Assembly: GCA_965153355.1 (NCBI GenBank)
Contig: OZ231128.1
Coordinates: forward strand, 41,292,001 to 41,356,000
Direction of reading: 5' to 3'
Length of the DNA stretch: 64,000 bases
From: Flaccisagitta enflata
Taxonomy: Eukaryota; Chaetognatha; Sagittoidea; Aphragmophora
In this document: piece by piece, positions 54,235 through 64,000 of the stretch
Position numbering within the stretch: the stretch's first letter is position 1
Layout: every line of letters begins with the position of its first letter
Notes under the pieces: generated by a model
What the model was told of the DNA's origin: nothing
Database searches by the model: none
What the model saw: the letters and a program-made list of their open reading frames with translations, nothing else
Translations under genes and position numbers: made by a program

Positions 54235-54436
54235 CTTCTGGCCAGGAATTGAATTAAACTATGTACATGTACATTAAAGTACATTCGTGTACATACACTT
54301 TACAATCATATCAGATTGCAATCGTGGCAAAATAGATTCAATTCTATGCTATCACGTTGATAATTAAAGACCATAAAAACAATTTCGTAATACTCGTGAA
54401 TATCTTTAATCAAAAGCTACAGAGATAATGATATTA

Positions 54437-54751
54437 CAGTGAGATGGACTGTCGAAATCGCCAGCACCCCCACCTACAGCTCAGATGGGCAATACCACAT
54501 TGGCAGGCATCTAACAAGGCAGCCAATAGCTTATCCAAATGCAATTCCCCTTGAGCATCGAGGCGATTTCTTTATTTCTCGAGATACACAGTCCTTTTGC
54601 AGGTTAAGATTAGCTAATTTAGAAGTCGCTTTAGAAATCGATTGAGGTAAGCTGGCAATCGCCGTTCCATTCACCAATTTTGCATCTGTAGAAAAAACCT
54701 GCCAATTGAGGGGGGGGGATGGTGCAGGCGATTTTGCTGCTCCTCTCACTG
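54437..54751. mobile_element. 315-bp MITE with CAGTGAGA ends
   Basis: Left CAGTGAGATGGACTGTCGAA; the right end in complement is CAGTGAGAGGAGCAGCAAAA. Both continue with 'atcgcc' and later 'ttggcagg'. It sits about 200 bp after the CYBA stop codon. The plus-strand frame at 54439-54645 lies inside it and is not called. Confidence 0.7.
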
Positions 54752-56485
54752 TTTTACCATTAAAACGGTATAGTTATAGCATCAAACCAAATCAATGTTA
54801 TCGCAATCACCATGAGTGATAATTTGGCCTAGCTATGAGGAGGAATGCCGTTCGTCGCTTCAGAGCGGCATCACCGCCATCTTCTATTGTGAGCATTGGA
54901 GGTGTACGAATATCAGAATATCACGTTGAGTCGTTGAGTTGCCATTTTTGGTTCTCCGTTATGACTTCAGAGTTAAGAAGTGACAATGACACGCATAGAT
55001 ATTGTAACCAATGATAGCCGCATGTTTGGTTACTGCCTGTTGTAAGGCGAGGAAGAAAAAAAAAATTCCTTGAATTTACGAGCATGTTTTGAATTGTTCA
55101 CTCCGTAACGACGATTGATACCATTACTAACCTGATTGCCGATTGAGCTTGCCAAGCCAAGCACTGCTTGGACATTTTGACCCTATTCTTGATTGTGCGA
55201 CATTTGGTTGTCATCGATAAATGGATGAGCCGTTTGTCAGCGGAGGCTCATTTGTCTTGATATAGGTTATTGTCAACAGATCTTTTTCTTGTCAGCTTAT
55301 GACTATCTGTCAGCAGATGACTGTTTTTTTTTTATTTCTAACATAAAAACAGTATATTATTAGATTTGTGAACGAATCATCTTCTGACGTTTTGTCCTTT
55401 GACATTTGAGAATTCGTCGATATATCGATGATTGTCCCGTCATCGTCGCTGCGACGGCTGACGATTTGCAACGAAAATGCGAAATGCAGTCAAATTCAAC
55501 TTCGAAACGTCGAAACGCAAAACGGGAAAGTTTCCTCTTGCAATATTTGACGAATTGCATCTTTGTTGACATTTGATCAGTTTCCTTTGTTTCACACTTT
55601 TTTGTACACTTATTTTTTTATGAGAACCTTGATTGTAAGAACATCAAGCCTTAAAATAGTTTAAAGATTAAGAACATTGTAGTTATTTTACTAAAAGCTA
55701 TCTCTATCTCTTTTGCAGGCTTAAAGAAAAGACTTTCTTTTAAAAGATAAAATGCGTACTTGTTGTCTTGCATCGATTTCTGTTTATATCTGTTTACGAA
55801 TAGTTTTTTCGGCGCGGTTATTCAGCGCATGGGGTGAAAAAAAACTATCCTAAACTCACTTGAAGTTAAAGTAGTGATTTGGTGACACTAAAAACTTTTC
55901 ACGTCTGTACGCAGAGCGACTGCCTAAAAAGCCTTGGTAGATTCCAGACTAAACAATCGAGATAAGAATCAAGATTCAAGTGAATCATATTATACATGAT
56001 CTAATGTCGATATGATACAATCATTAATGGCTACTCGCTTGGTGTACAGCTGCGCATAACTTTTGTCTATAGCGGATCTAAAGGGATTGAATTACATCTA
56101 ACATTACAGCGAAGCTGCTTTATCACCCATGTATGGAATACCTAATTAAGTCCTTGTACAGATTTTGGATTACAGATTTTGGATGTTTGGCAAGTCGCTA
56201 AGTTAGTCTTAATAGCGGTTCCGCTTTTGAGAGGCTCAACTGTACTGAAGCTGACCAATCGAACTCGTTGGGCTCGTTTGGCTCGTTGCGTAACCTTTAT
56301 GTAGCTTTTTTTTAAAGCAGCGGTCTTCTTGTGGTCGACCAGCGGTCAATCAACTCGGGTAACGAGGGTTTGAGGAGGTCAATGCTATCAATGCATGTTT
56401 TACTTGATGATTAATTGTTAAAATCTTCTTTTGATGTCGCGAAATCAGTCGCGGAAAGGGCGGGGGGGGGGGGGGGAGAAATGAG
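54752..56485. other. Unannotated 1.7-kb stretch
   Basis: No gene is supported. A G run of 15 (56461-56475) stands just before the next element. 56045-56255 contains decayed TACAGT-family sequence ending 'gaggctcaactgta'. Confidence 0.35.
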
Positions 56486-56680
56486 CGGTTTTAGTCGCTT
56501 GCTCAGCGGGATTTGTTTGTTGATCGGTCGGTAATACGAAGATTTGGATGGCGCGAAATTGGCTGAAATTTTTTCAGCATTGCGGCCCCTACCCGGCCAC
56601 ATTATAGCCCCTGCCCACCCACATACTGCCCCTGCCTAACCGAAAGCAATTACTTGTTGGCCGTGTATCCGGCCTTGTTT
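56486..56680 (+). mobile_element. HINE-like element, TCGCTTGC variant
   Basis: It starts TTTTAGTCGCTTGCTCAGCG, then 'gttgatcggtcggtaatacg', a run of 'cccctgcccacc'-type units, and ends GGCCGTGTATCCGGCC with TTGTT. The inverse motif is decayed. Confidence 0.65.
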
Positions 56681-57094
56681 TCACTTTTCAACTCAATCAT
56701 CATATTTAACAAACGGTCCCTTTTAACGTCATTAGACCGCGAGAAGATAGGAAGTGAGATAGCATAGTCATGTTTATTCAAACCCGTTTATAATTTCAAT
56801 TTCTAGTCCCAAAAGTGACCTGTTTAATTCTACTTCCGCTCTCGAGATTGGCGCCCATAGCAACGGCAAAAAGTCAAGTAAGATGAGAACTTTTTGCTTC
56901 GAGCTATCATCGGCTATATAGATGGTCTTCAGTTGTGACTAGCGAGGGCCTGTTCCACTTGATATTCATAAGATTTACTCTCGTCAATCGTCATGAAGTA
57001 AACAATTTGCTTCTTTGGTAGTTAGATTTAAATCTTAGCTTCGAAACTTAACATACCGCCTTGGAATTTTTTTTCAACTATATTTGATTGAGAA
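56681..57094 (+). promoter_or_regulatory. Upstream region of the six-cysteine gene
   Basis: Non-repetitive sequence before the ATG at 57095, presumably promoter and 5' UTR. No specific site can be assigned. Confidence 0.3.
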
Positions 57095-58504
57095 ATGGCT
57101 GCATTTTCATTCACTGGCCTTATTTTGATACAATTTCTCTATTCTGAGGCCGGTCGCCTGAAGAGTAACGTCGATCAATCACAAGCTGATGGTAAGGCGA
57201 TGTTAGTGATAACTGGCATCTGTTCATTACAGAATGACAGATATATCAGCATAGCCAGCAATGAAGTAGAATGGAGTGGTTATCCTGTCTGCGTTATCAT
57301 AGTACGTATGTCTTGTACTCGTGATTTTCAAAGAAGCGTACCGGAAATACTACGGATAGGACAGACCTAAGAAATTCGTTGGCAATCAAAAAGTCAACTT
57401 AATTGTTATATTTCCAGAGCCAGAAATGTGCTCGACGTTGCAAGGTTGGATGGAGTGGCCGTGTCATAACGGCTGGAGATACGGTTGCTACGATGAACCT
57501 GGGATTTCTCAGCGATTAATTTGCTGGAGAACTAACTGGAAAACTTCAACCAGTTGGTTAGTTGGAGATGAGCCACTCAATATTGCTGGTACATGCATAT
57601 TATGCTCGCGGTCCGTCTTAACACACGCCCACGGATTAAAAATGGATGCACTTTCGATGTGACGGCTGGGCGACAATATACGTATACATGATGCTAACGC
57701 CTGTAGCTGTAATTTATTTTGAAAAAGATACTTAGAAACCACCTTGCAAATAAGGCAATTTTTGCACAAATCGCACTGTAGATATTCTCTGACAACGTGC
57801 AACGTACCCAAATCCCCATAGTCCATCCTCTCTATTCCACTTTTTTTTCAGGGGCAGGTTCCAAAAGAGGTCGGGGCCTAATGGTAAAGGGGAAAACACG
57901 GAAGTTTATTGCGCGAGCAACGACGACTGCCTCGGCGTTTGGAATGATCTGGACGCGGAGATACCCGGAGACATGCCTTGCTACCTCAGCGAATGGTGGC
58001 AATATCCATGCTACAAGGGACGTCGGTGGGCCTGTTCCAGATCCGCAGGGGGTGCGTTTCTAGTCAGACAACCGCGTTTTGAACGGGCCACTCGGTCGCT
58101 CGCTACGTTTGTTCGCTTGCTCCGCTCACTCCGCTCACTCGCTCCGCAGCGCTCCGCTTCACTACGCTGGCTTTGCTCGCTCGCTCCGTTCACGGGCTCG
58201 GTCACTCACTTCGCTCACTCCCTCGTGGGACAGTTAAATTTATGAATATGTGTTCACGCTGTGATCGCGTTTCACGGGCACAAACGCGTTTTAATTTTCA
58301 CTAGAAACACGCCCAAAATATTGTTGGTACGAGAACCCAAAAGTCTGGGGCAGTTGGGATTACGTCCACGAAGACACCGAGACCAACAAATGCGCCGAAG
58401 ATGATGACTGCAAAGATGATGCTTGGGCCAAAATCGACCAAATCCAGGAAGAGCCCGAGCCCGCGAAGGTTTTGAGAAGCAAAGCCAAAAAAAATGAGTC
58501 ATGA
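57095..58504 (+). CDS. Secreted protein with two six-cysteine/tryptophan units (novel)
   Basis: Four exons (57095-57191, 57418-57556, 57852-58051, 58305-58504) join in matching phases (1, 2, 1) to give 211 residues. Residues 1-20 are a signal peptide (MAAFSFTGLILIQFLYSEAG). The rest is two copies of one unit. Cysteines 37-48-56-68-99-105 and 122-132-140-152-175-181 have 10/9, 7/7, 11/11, 30/22 and 5/5 residues between them. Both units share a Trp/Tyr-Pro-Cys before the second cysteine, Cys-Trp at the fourth, Ser-Trp eleven residues later, and Asp-Asp-Cys at the sixth. The last 20 residues are acidic, then Lys-rich. The exon 3 acceptor could shift by six bases. The last intron coincides with a MITE. 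An extracellular disulfide-bonded protein is inferred. I do not recognise the family and assign no function. Confidence 0.75.
58050..58314 (+). mobile_element. MITE forming the last intron of the six-cysteine gene
   Basis: Left end GGGTGCGTTTCTAGTCAGA; the right end in complement is GGGCGTGTTTCTAGTGAAA. A second copy, in the opposite orientation, is at 62820-63073, and the two share the whole ~255-bp body, including 'gtcgctcgctacgtt' and 'ttcactccctc'-type blocks. The donor G|GTGCGT (58052) and the acceptor CACTAG| (58304) lie inside the terminal repeats. Confidence 0.85.
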
Positions 58505-59035
58505 CAAACTCTTTTCCAATGAAATGCTACGTAGATAAATTAGCAATGGGTCATTACTCATTAGGGTCATTTGGTCAGCCAAATTCTAAATTCTTTGAGT
58601 CATTACGGAGTGCCTCATCCTTCAATTTTACACATTATTTTGGCTTATTCATGAATCGGAGAAAAACTCGTAAATTCTTGGAAACTCAATTTTGGCGAAG
58701 AGAATAGAGCTCAATTGTCAAATAAGCAGATTAAAAACCGTCTTTTAAGCCATTTTCGAAAAAAAAACAGTGTACAAGTTGAATGCTTGGAATTATATGG
58801 ACAGTCAGACAACTCACACGGACGGACGTAGCCTCAAACAGAGATGAGGAATCTTTCTTAGTTCACATAGTCAGGAGAGGAAGATGAGAGGCATGGTCGA
58901 TTTCAATCATGATTTCAGTCAACCAGGCTATCATTCGGTCTATCCGTGTCCTTGCCTCTCCCAGACGATGATTTGGGGGAAAAGGGGAGGGGGGGGGGTC
59001 GATGAGAGAATGTAATCAAAAGACGTCTCTGTTTC

Positions 59036-59036
<1 letters not shown>
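58505..59036. other. 3' flank of the six-cysteine gene
   Basis: Ordinary AT-rich sequence. ATTAAA near 58731 may be a polyadenylation signal. A decayed GGAC run ('acacggacggacgtagcctc') is at 58817-58836. A G-rich run is at 58977-58998. Confidence 0.3.

Positions 59037-59125
<89 letters not shown>
59037..59125. repeat. (CT)n microsatellite
   Basis: Pure CT dinucleotides. Confidence 0.95.
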
Positions 59126-59127
<2 letters not shown>

Positions 59128-59341
59128 TCCTTTCCATTTGCATGTCTCTCCTTTTTCGGGGAAGTTTCGCGTTTTCGTCTCAAGATGTCGTCTAAACTTG
59201 CGTCTCGAATTCATTTCTTCCCAAGTTTCTGTCATAACAGACAAAAGACAAACGCCGACGCCAGACTGCACCCGCGCGCGCTCATGGCTGTGAAGCAAAT
59301 GACTTTGAAGAGCCACGTGGTACCATGATGCGTGCAATGCC

Positions 59342-59343
<2 letters not shown>

Positions 59344-59438
<95 letters not shown>

Positions 59439-59455
59439 CACACACACACACACAG
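59344..59455. repeat. (CA)n microsatellite
   Basis: CA dinucleotides with one AACA interruption. Confidence 0.95.
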
Positions 59456-60263
59456 AGCGAATACATTATCTTCGAACCGACCGAATCACAGTGCAGTCTG
59501 TCCTGGAGAGGCCCATGCGCCCATTCAAACACTCAAATTAGAAAAGAACCCATTCCCTTTCGCTCCTTAGTCGCCGGCCAAGTGAATGTATGAATATTAC
59601 CCGCTATGTCGATCTGTTGACTGGCTGGTTAGCCGGGCGGCTTTTACGTCAACTTTTTTATCACTGCTGCACGCTAATCGGCTAGCCGGGTATTCGGCCA
59701 TGTTCGGCGCCATATTCAGATATAAAATAAACCCCCAATCTTAATGGTGATACAATCTTCAACATTTCATTTAGCTAAACGGAGAAAATGCGGTTTACAA
59801 TTTGACCATCTTGGCCCGAAAAATACCCAAACTTTAAAGTTAAATGCGCAGTCGTTTTTGATGTAAAAAAACTGGAAACTTCACTCCTGAATTAAGACGA
59901 AGCAAATGCGGTTTTAAGTGTGTGTGTGTTGCTTGTTAGTGAATCTTTCACTGTAGATACGGTTCGAAGGTATTCTGAGGGCTTGGTGGAACGAAGTGAT
60001 GGGATCATGGGAGTACATAGAAACAGTGGAGCCAAGTCATGGCAACCTGAAAAGGCGCGGTGATGCAGGGGTGCGGCGAGGCAGGCTGAGACGCGGAAAC
60101 AAAACTGGTAGCTTGGCAAGTCGCACCTTTTTCTCTCGAGAAGCCCTTCTTGGCTGATTTATTCTCTTGGTTTAGCAATATTGTCACTCCAGCTTGTGGA
60201 AGGAGATATATGGCAGTATTTATGGTGAAACGTAACAGAACCCCTCCCTCTCCAGAAAGAAAA

Positions 60264-60271
<8 letters not shown>
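59456..60271. other. Unannotated stretch
   Basis: 'gctagccgggtattcggcca' followed by 'tgtt' near 59681-59704 resembles the GGCCGTGTATCCGGCC end of the HINE-like family, with 'gttagccgggcggc' at 59628. No gene. Confidence 0.3.

Positions 60272-60963
<692 letters not shown>

Positions 60964-61024
<61 letters not shown>
60964..61024. repeat. (GA)n microsatellite
   Basis: GA dinucleotides with a late GAAAGA variant. Confidence 0.95.
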
Positions 61025-61025
<1 letters not shown>

Positions 61026-61539
61026 AAAGAGCATGCATGCCCAAAAATTGCCCATTTTAAGTGTTTGATGCATGGAGAAGAACTGAATTTGAGTTTTAGT
61101 GTAATGTGTGTCACTGTGCAACTGCGGATAAGCTTCACTCGAAGCTCACAGCTCAACGAACTGTATGTTTTTGTTCTCAAAACAAAACGCCAATCAGAGT
61201 GTATGTTTTGAAGAATCATTTACAATGGGAATCTCACAAAAATACGTGTATTTGACGTTGCGCGTTGATAACGGACAAGACTCAAACATCGAGTGACATT
61301 TTTCGAAAATTTCTACAAATGTGATACCGATTTCCATGCGCAAACACGAGACAAAAAAATCGCATGCGCAGAAAATGCACGCGAACAACTTTTATCGTGT
61401 GCAAAGTTGAATGCATGAACGATCGAATTGTGTGCGTGCGGGAAATGCACGTGCGAGCATGACAGTTCTTGAAAAAAGGTGGCGTAGTGCCAAAAAATGC
61501 TGGCGCGTCCCACCGGAAATAGAAGGCTCTAAAAATCAT

Positions 61540-61543
<4 letters not shown>

Positions 61544-61587
<44 letters not shown>
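61544..61587. repeat. (GA)n microsatellite
   Basis: Short GA array. Confidence 0.9.
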
Positions 61588-61589
<2 letters not shown>

Positions 61590-61739
61590 CTGAAGGAAAA
61601 ATGTATGAAAAAATGTAAGAAATAATGTAAAAAACAACCACGTTTAGAACTCAAAGTCGGACAATCGCCATTTGAAAAAAAAACGGCCATCCCACACCTG
61701 GTAATCTCTAATAGAAAAATGTGAGATTAATACTTGAGT

Positions 61740-61985
61740 AATACCTGCGCATACCCAAAAAATACCCTAGCAATACTCTAGCAATACCCGAGCATACCCG
61801 AGCATATCCGAGCAATACCCAAGAATTACCCAAGCAATACCCGAGCATACCCGAGCATACCCAAGTGATACCAAAGCAATACCAAAGTAATACCCGGGCT
61901 TACCGAAACAATACCCAAGAAATACTTTAGCAATACCCGAGCAATACCCAAGCAATACCCGAGCATACCCGAGTATACCCCGGGT
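61740..61985. repeat. AATACCC(GAGC) minisatellite
   Basis: About 20 degenerate ~11-bp units of 'aatacccgagc' / 'aatacccaagc'. The core AATACCC is shared with the minisatellite inside the HINE-like element at 46687-47186, but no flanking element ends are recognised here. Confidence 0.85.
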
Positions 61986-62239
61986 TTTAATATCACCTGA
62001 GATTACGTGGTGTCCCAGTCACATCACTCACATGCTGGTAGGCACGTAAAAACTAAAATGATCGAGAAGCTAGAAGTTCATTTTAGCGGAGCTGCGGTGA
62101 TATTTTAACAGTTTCTGTAAATTCCAATACGTCAATTGAAGAGAGGGGGGGGGGCGGGGGAACCGACGGACCCAAACATGACGCGGACAGTAATGCGATG
62201 TTTAATGTATTACTATTAAGTTACGACTGGGTGATGATT

Positions 62240-62310
62240 CAAGTGATCCAGTTCCTTGCCATTCTTTGCCCCTCTTTGCCATTCTTTACCATTCTTCGCC
62301 ATTCTTTGCC
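62240..62310. repeat. Short 'ccattctttgcc' repeats
   Basis: Five or six degenerate 9-10-bp 'cattctttgc' units. Confidence 0.6.
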
Positions 62311-62539
62311 TCCGATTTCCTTGAGTTTGCCTCCTACAAATTGTTGATCCGTCTGCGACCACCAATGTCGTTTTACCATCTTCCCATCCATAAGGCAGAA
62401 CAGCCAATTATTTCATTCAACATCAACTAGTTCGTCACATATTAACCTCACCACAATTTTCTTATTTGATCCATAAAGATGCAATTACACTTATAATGTC
62501 CACTGATGCTGTTGCACTTTTTATTTGTGTCGTAAGATC

Positions 62540-62803
62540 TTAAAAATTAATTCTCATTAGAATTTTTGTTCCCCTGAATAAAGTCAATGCATTTGATACA
62601 CAGTAATCATCCCAGGAATCAGGTCTTTCAATCAAAATATGTGTTAACATCTTCCCATCTGTTAACAGCTCCTCTGTATGTAGCTGTATGCTAACGGTAA
62701 CACATCCTGCATGTGTTGATCCATACTCCCTCAATGCGACCTTAAAATGTCTTTGACACATGCTTCCGCTTCCGCATCTAACCATACATTTGCGGATCCG
62801 CAT
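62540..62803 (-). CDS. Possible terminal exon (hypothetical)
   Basis: A minus-strand frame ends at a stop at 62540, with AATAAA just 15 bases further on (62525-62520). The last ~50 codons read like ordinary protein (for example LLTDGKMLTHILIERPDSW) and are not repeat-derived. A possible acceptor is TTTTAAG| near 62740. No upstream exon is found. The upstream part overlaps GC-rich 'gcggat' repeats, so the true start is unknown. I recognise no family. Confidence 0.25.
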   Translation of the reverse strand: MRIRKCMVRCGSGSMCQRHFKVALREYGSTHAGCVTVSIQLHTEELLTDGKMLTHILIERPDSWDDYCVSNALTLFRGTKILMRINF

Positions 62804-62819
62804 CCGAATCCGCTTCTAA

Positions 62820-63073
62820 GGGCGTGTCTCTAGTGATGACCAAAAACGCGTTTGTTCCCAATGAATGCGTTTATAGTGTAAACACATATTCAAGAATTTC
62901 AACTGTTCCATGAGGGAGTGAACGAAGTAAGTGAGCGAGCTCGTGAATGGAGCAAGCGTAGCAAAGCGGAGCTCTGCGGAGCGTCTGAGCAGAGTGAGCA
63001 ATGCGAACGAACGAACGTAGCGAGCGACCAGGTGACCCGTTAAAAACGCGATTGTCTCTGACTAGAAACGCCC
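62820..63073 (-). mobile_element. Second copy of the intron-forming MITE
   Basis: Ends GGGCGTGTCTCTAGTGATG and, in complement, GGGCGTTTCTAGTCAGAG. It is flanked by TCTAA on both sides (62815-62819 and 63074-63078), a likely 5-bp target-site duplication. It is in reverse orientation relative to 58050-58314 and lacks the extra T that creates the GT donor there. Confidence 0.8.
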
Positions 63074-63275
63074 TCTAACATTCGTTTCGATTGTCTCGAT
63101 ACTTAAATCTCTCATCTTTAAACAGATGCTTTTCGTTAACGGCCTTTTTTCTGATGACAGCTTTATCTGAAACCATGAATTTTCTCAAAAGTTTGAATTT
63201 TCCACACCTTGATTTGGTCTGCCAGTGTTTCCCTAGGTCTGTCTGTCCGTCTATCGTTTTTCTGTCAACAAGTGG

Positions 63276-63376
<101 letters not shown>

Positions 63377-63512
63377 ATTGTCATCACACTCCCTTCTTCC
63401 CCACCTCACACGGTCACTCATCCGTCCTCAACTCCTCAACTCCTCACTCTCTCCCGATCCGCTGATAAATGCCGGATATTCGCTCATCATTCGTCTCTAC
63501 ACGTCACGTCCT

Positions 63513-63720
<208 letters not shown>

Positions 63721-64000
63721 ACAGAAAGGAAAGAAAGTGGGGAAAATGGTTTATGGTTTGGAAATATCCTTCAGGGCGAATTCTCACTCCTTTCATTTGA
63801 TCACACACCCTTCACCTTCTCCCCCTCTCCCTTTTCCTATCTTCAAACTTCATAAACCATTCTCATCCTCTTCTTTTCTCTCCTCCTTTTCTCTTCCCTC
63901 TCTTCCTCCTCATCTTTTCATTAGGTTTCTTATGGGCAGATAAGCGAATAAGACAACCAGGTGGACCCATTCATTATCGACAAAGAGTTTCGCCACACCC
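63721..64000. other. Unannotated end of window
   Basis: Pyrimidine-rich (CCTTCTCCCC-type) at 63810-63920. No gene. Confidence 0.3.

Noticed and set aside
58053-58245. Read-through of exon 3 of the six-cysteine gene into the MITE (63 further codons to a stop)
   Set aside because: It would delete the second half of unit 2. The spliced form restores the cysteine spacing of unit 1 exactly, so splicing is the better model.
62216-62407. A minus-strand frame beginning LPYGWED, like the start of a WW domain
   Set aside because: After the first six residues the WW pattern (paired aromatic residues, later Trp/Pro) is not met, and the frame runs into short 'aaagaatggc' repeats.

Overview
Organism and character. 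This is eukaryotic nuclear DNA, most likely from an invertebrate animal. The coding parts I can support are GT-AG spliced, multi-exon animal genes: a split immunoglobulin-type domain, a p22-phox-like membrane protein with four coding exons, and a signal-peptide cysteine/tryptophan-rich protein. I cannot name the species. There are no prokaryotic operons, CRISPR arrays or rRNA genes. Gene density is very low. Most long open frames in the window are readings of microsatellites (Ser-Leu, Arg-Glu, Cys-Val, Thr-His, Phe-Leu runs) and are not genes.

Layout. 0-9 kb: fold-back MITEs, then two minus-strand exons of one Ig domain (8187-8345 and 4615-4809), with a degenerate ~70-bp repeat built from the end of the first exon. 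9-18 kb: MITEs, hairpin-ended elements, and a 2.3-kb TA-inserted element (15225-17523) that landed in a 43-bp tandem repeat and carries other repeats, including a tRNA-like sequence. 18-31 kb: a serine-rich minus-strand candidate first exon at 18.2 kb, then a desert of very long GA, GAAA, CA and CTCCCG arrays. 31-47 kb: GTT, CAT, GAT and GT arrays, minisatellites inside inverted-repeat elements, and more hairpin-ended elements. 47-52 kb: repeats with one weak candidate exon. 52.3-54.2 kb: a complete CYBA (p22-phox) gene on the plus strand. 57.1-58.5 kb: a complete plus-strand gene for a 211-residue secreted protein made of two copies of a six-cysteine unit. 58.5-64 kb: repeats, a second copy of the MITE found in the secreted gene, and a possible minus-strand terminal exon at 62.5 kb.

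Most interesting points. (1) The last intron of the secreted-protein gene (58052-58304) is a MITE whose terminal repeats supply the donor and acceptor. A second copy lies at 62820-63073. The paralogous position in the first half of the same protein has no intron. This is an introner-like intron gain. (2) A large dispersed family of short elements has a terminal hairpin whose stem changes by matched substitutions between subfamilies. A copy of the same hairpin motif sits near the other end, followed by a second hairpin. The layout resembles Helentron-associated (HINE/DINE-like) elements, and many of the micro- and minisatellites of the window lie inside copies. (3) A second inverted-repeat family (32.9, 35.7 and 40.0 kb) carries a different degenerate minisatellite in each copy.

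How the genes relate. I see no functional link between the three supported genes. p22-phox would act with a NOX catalytic subunit encoded elsewhere. The Ig and six-cysteine proteins look extracellular or membrane-facing.
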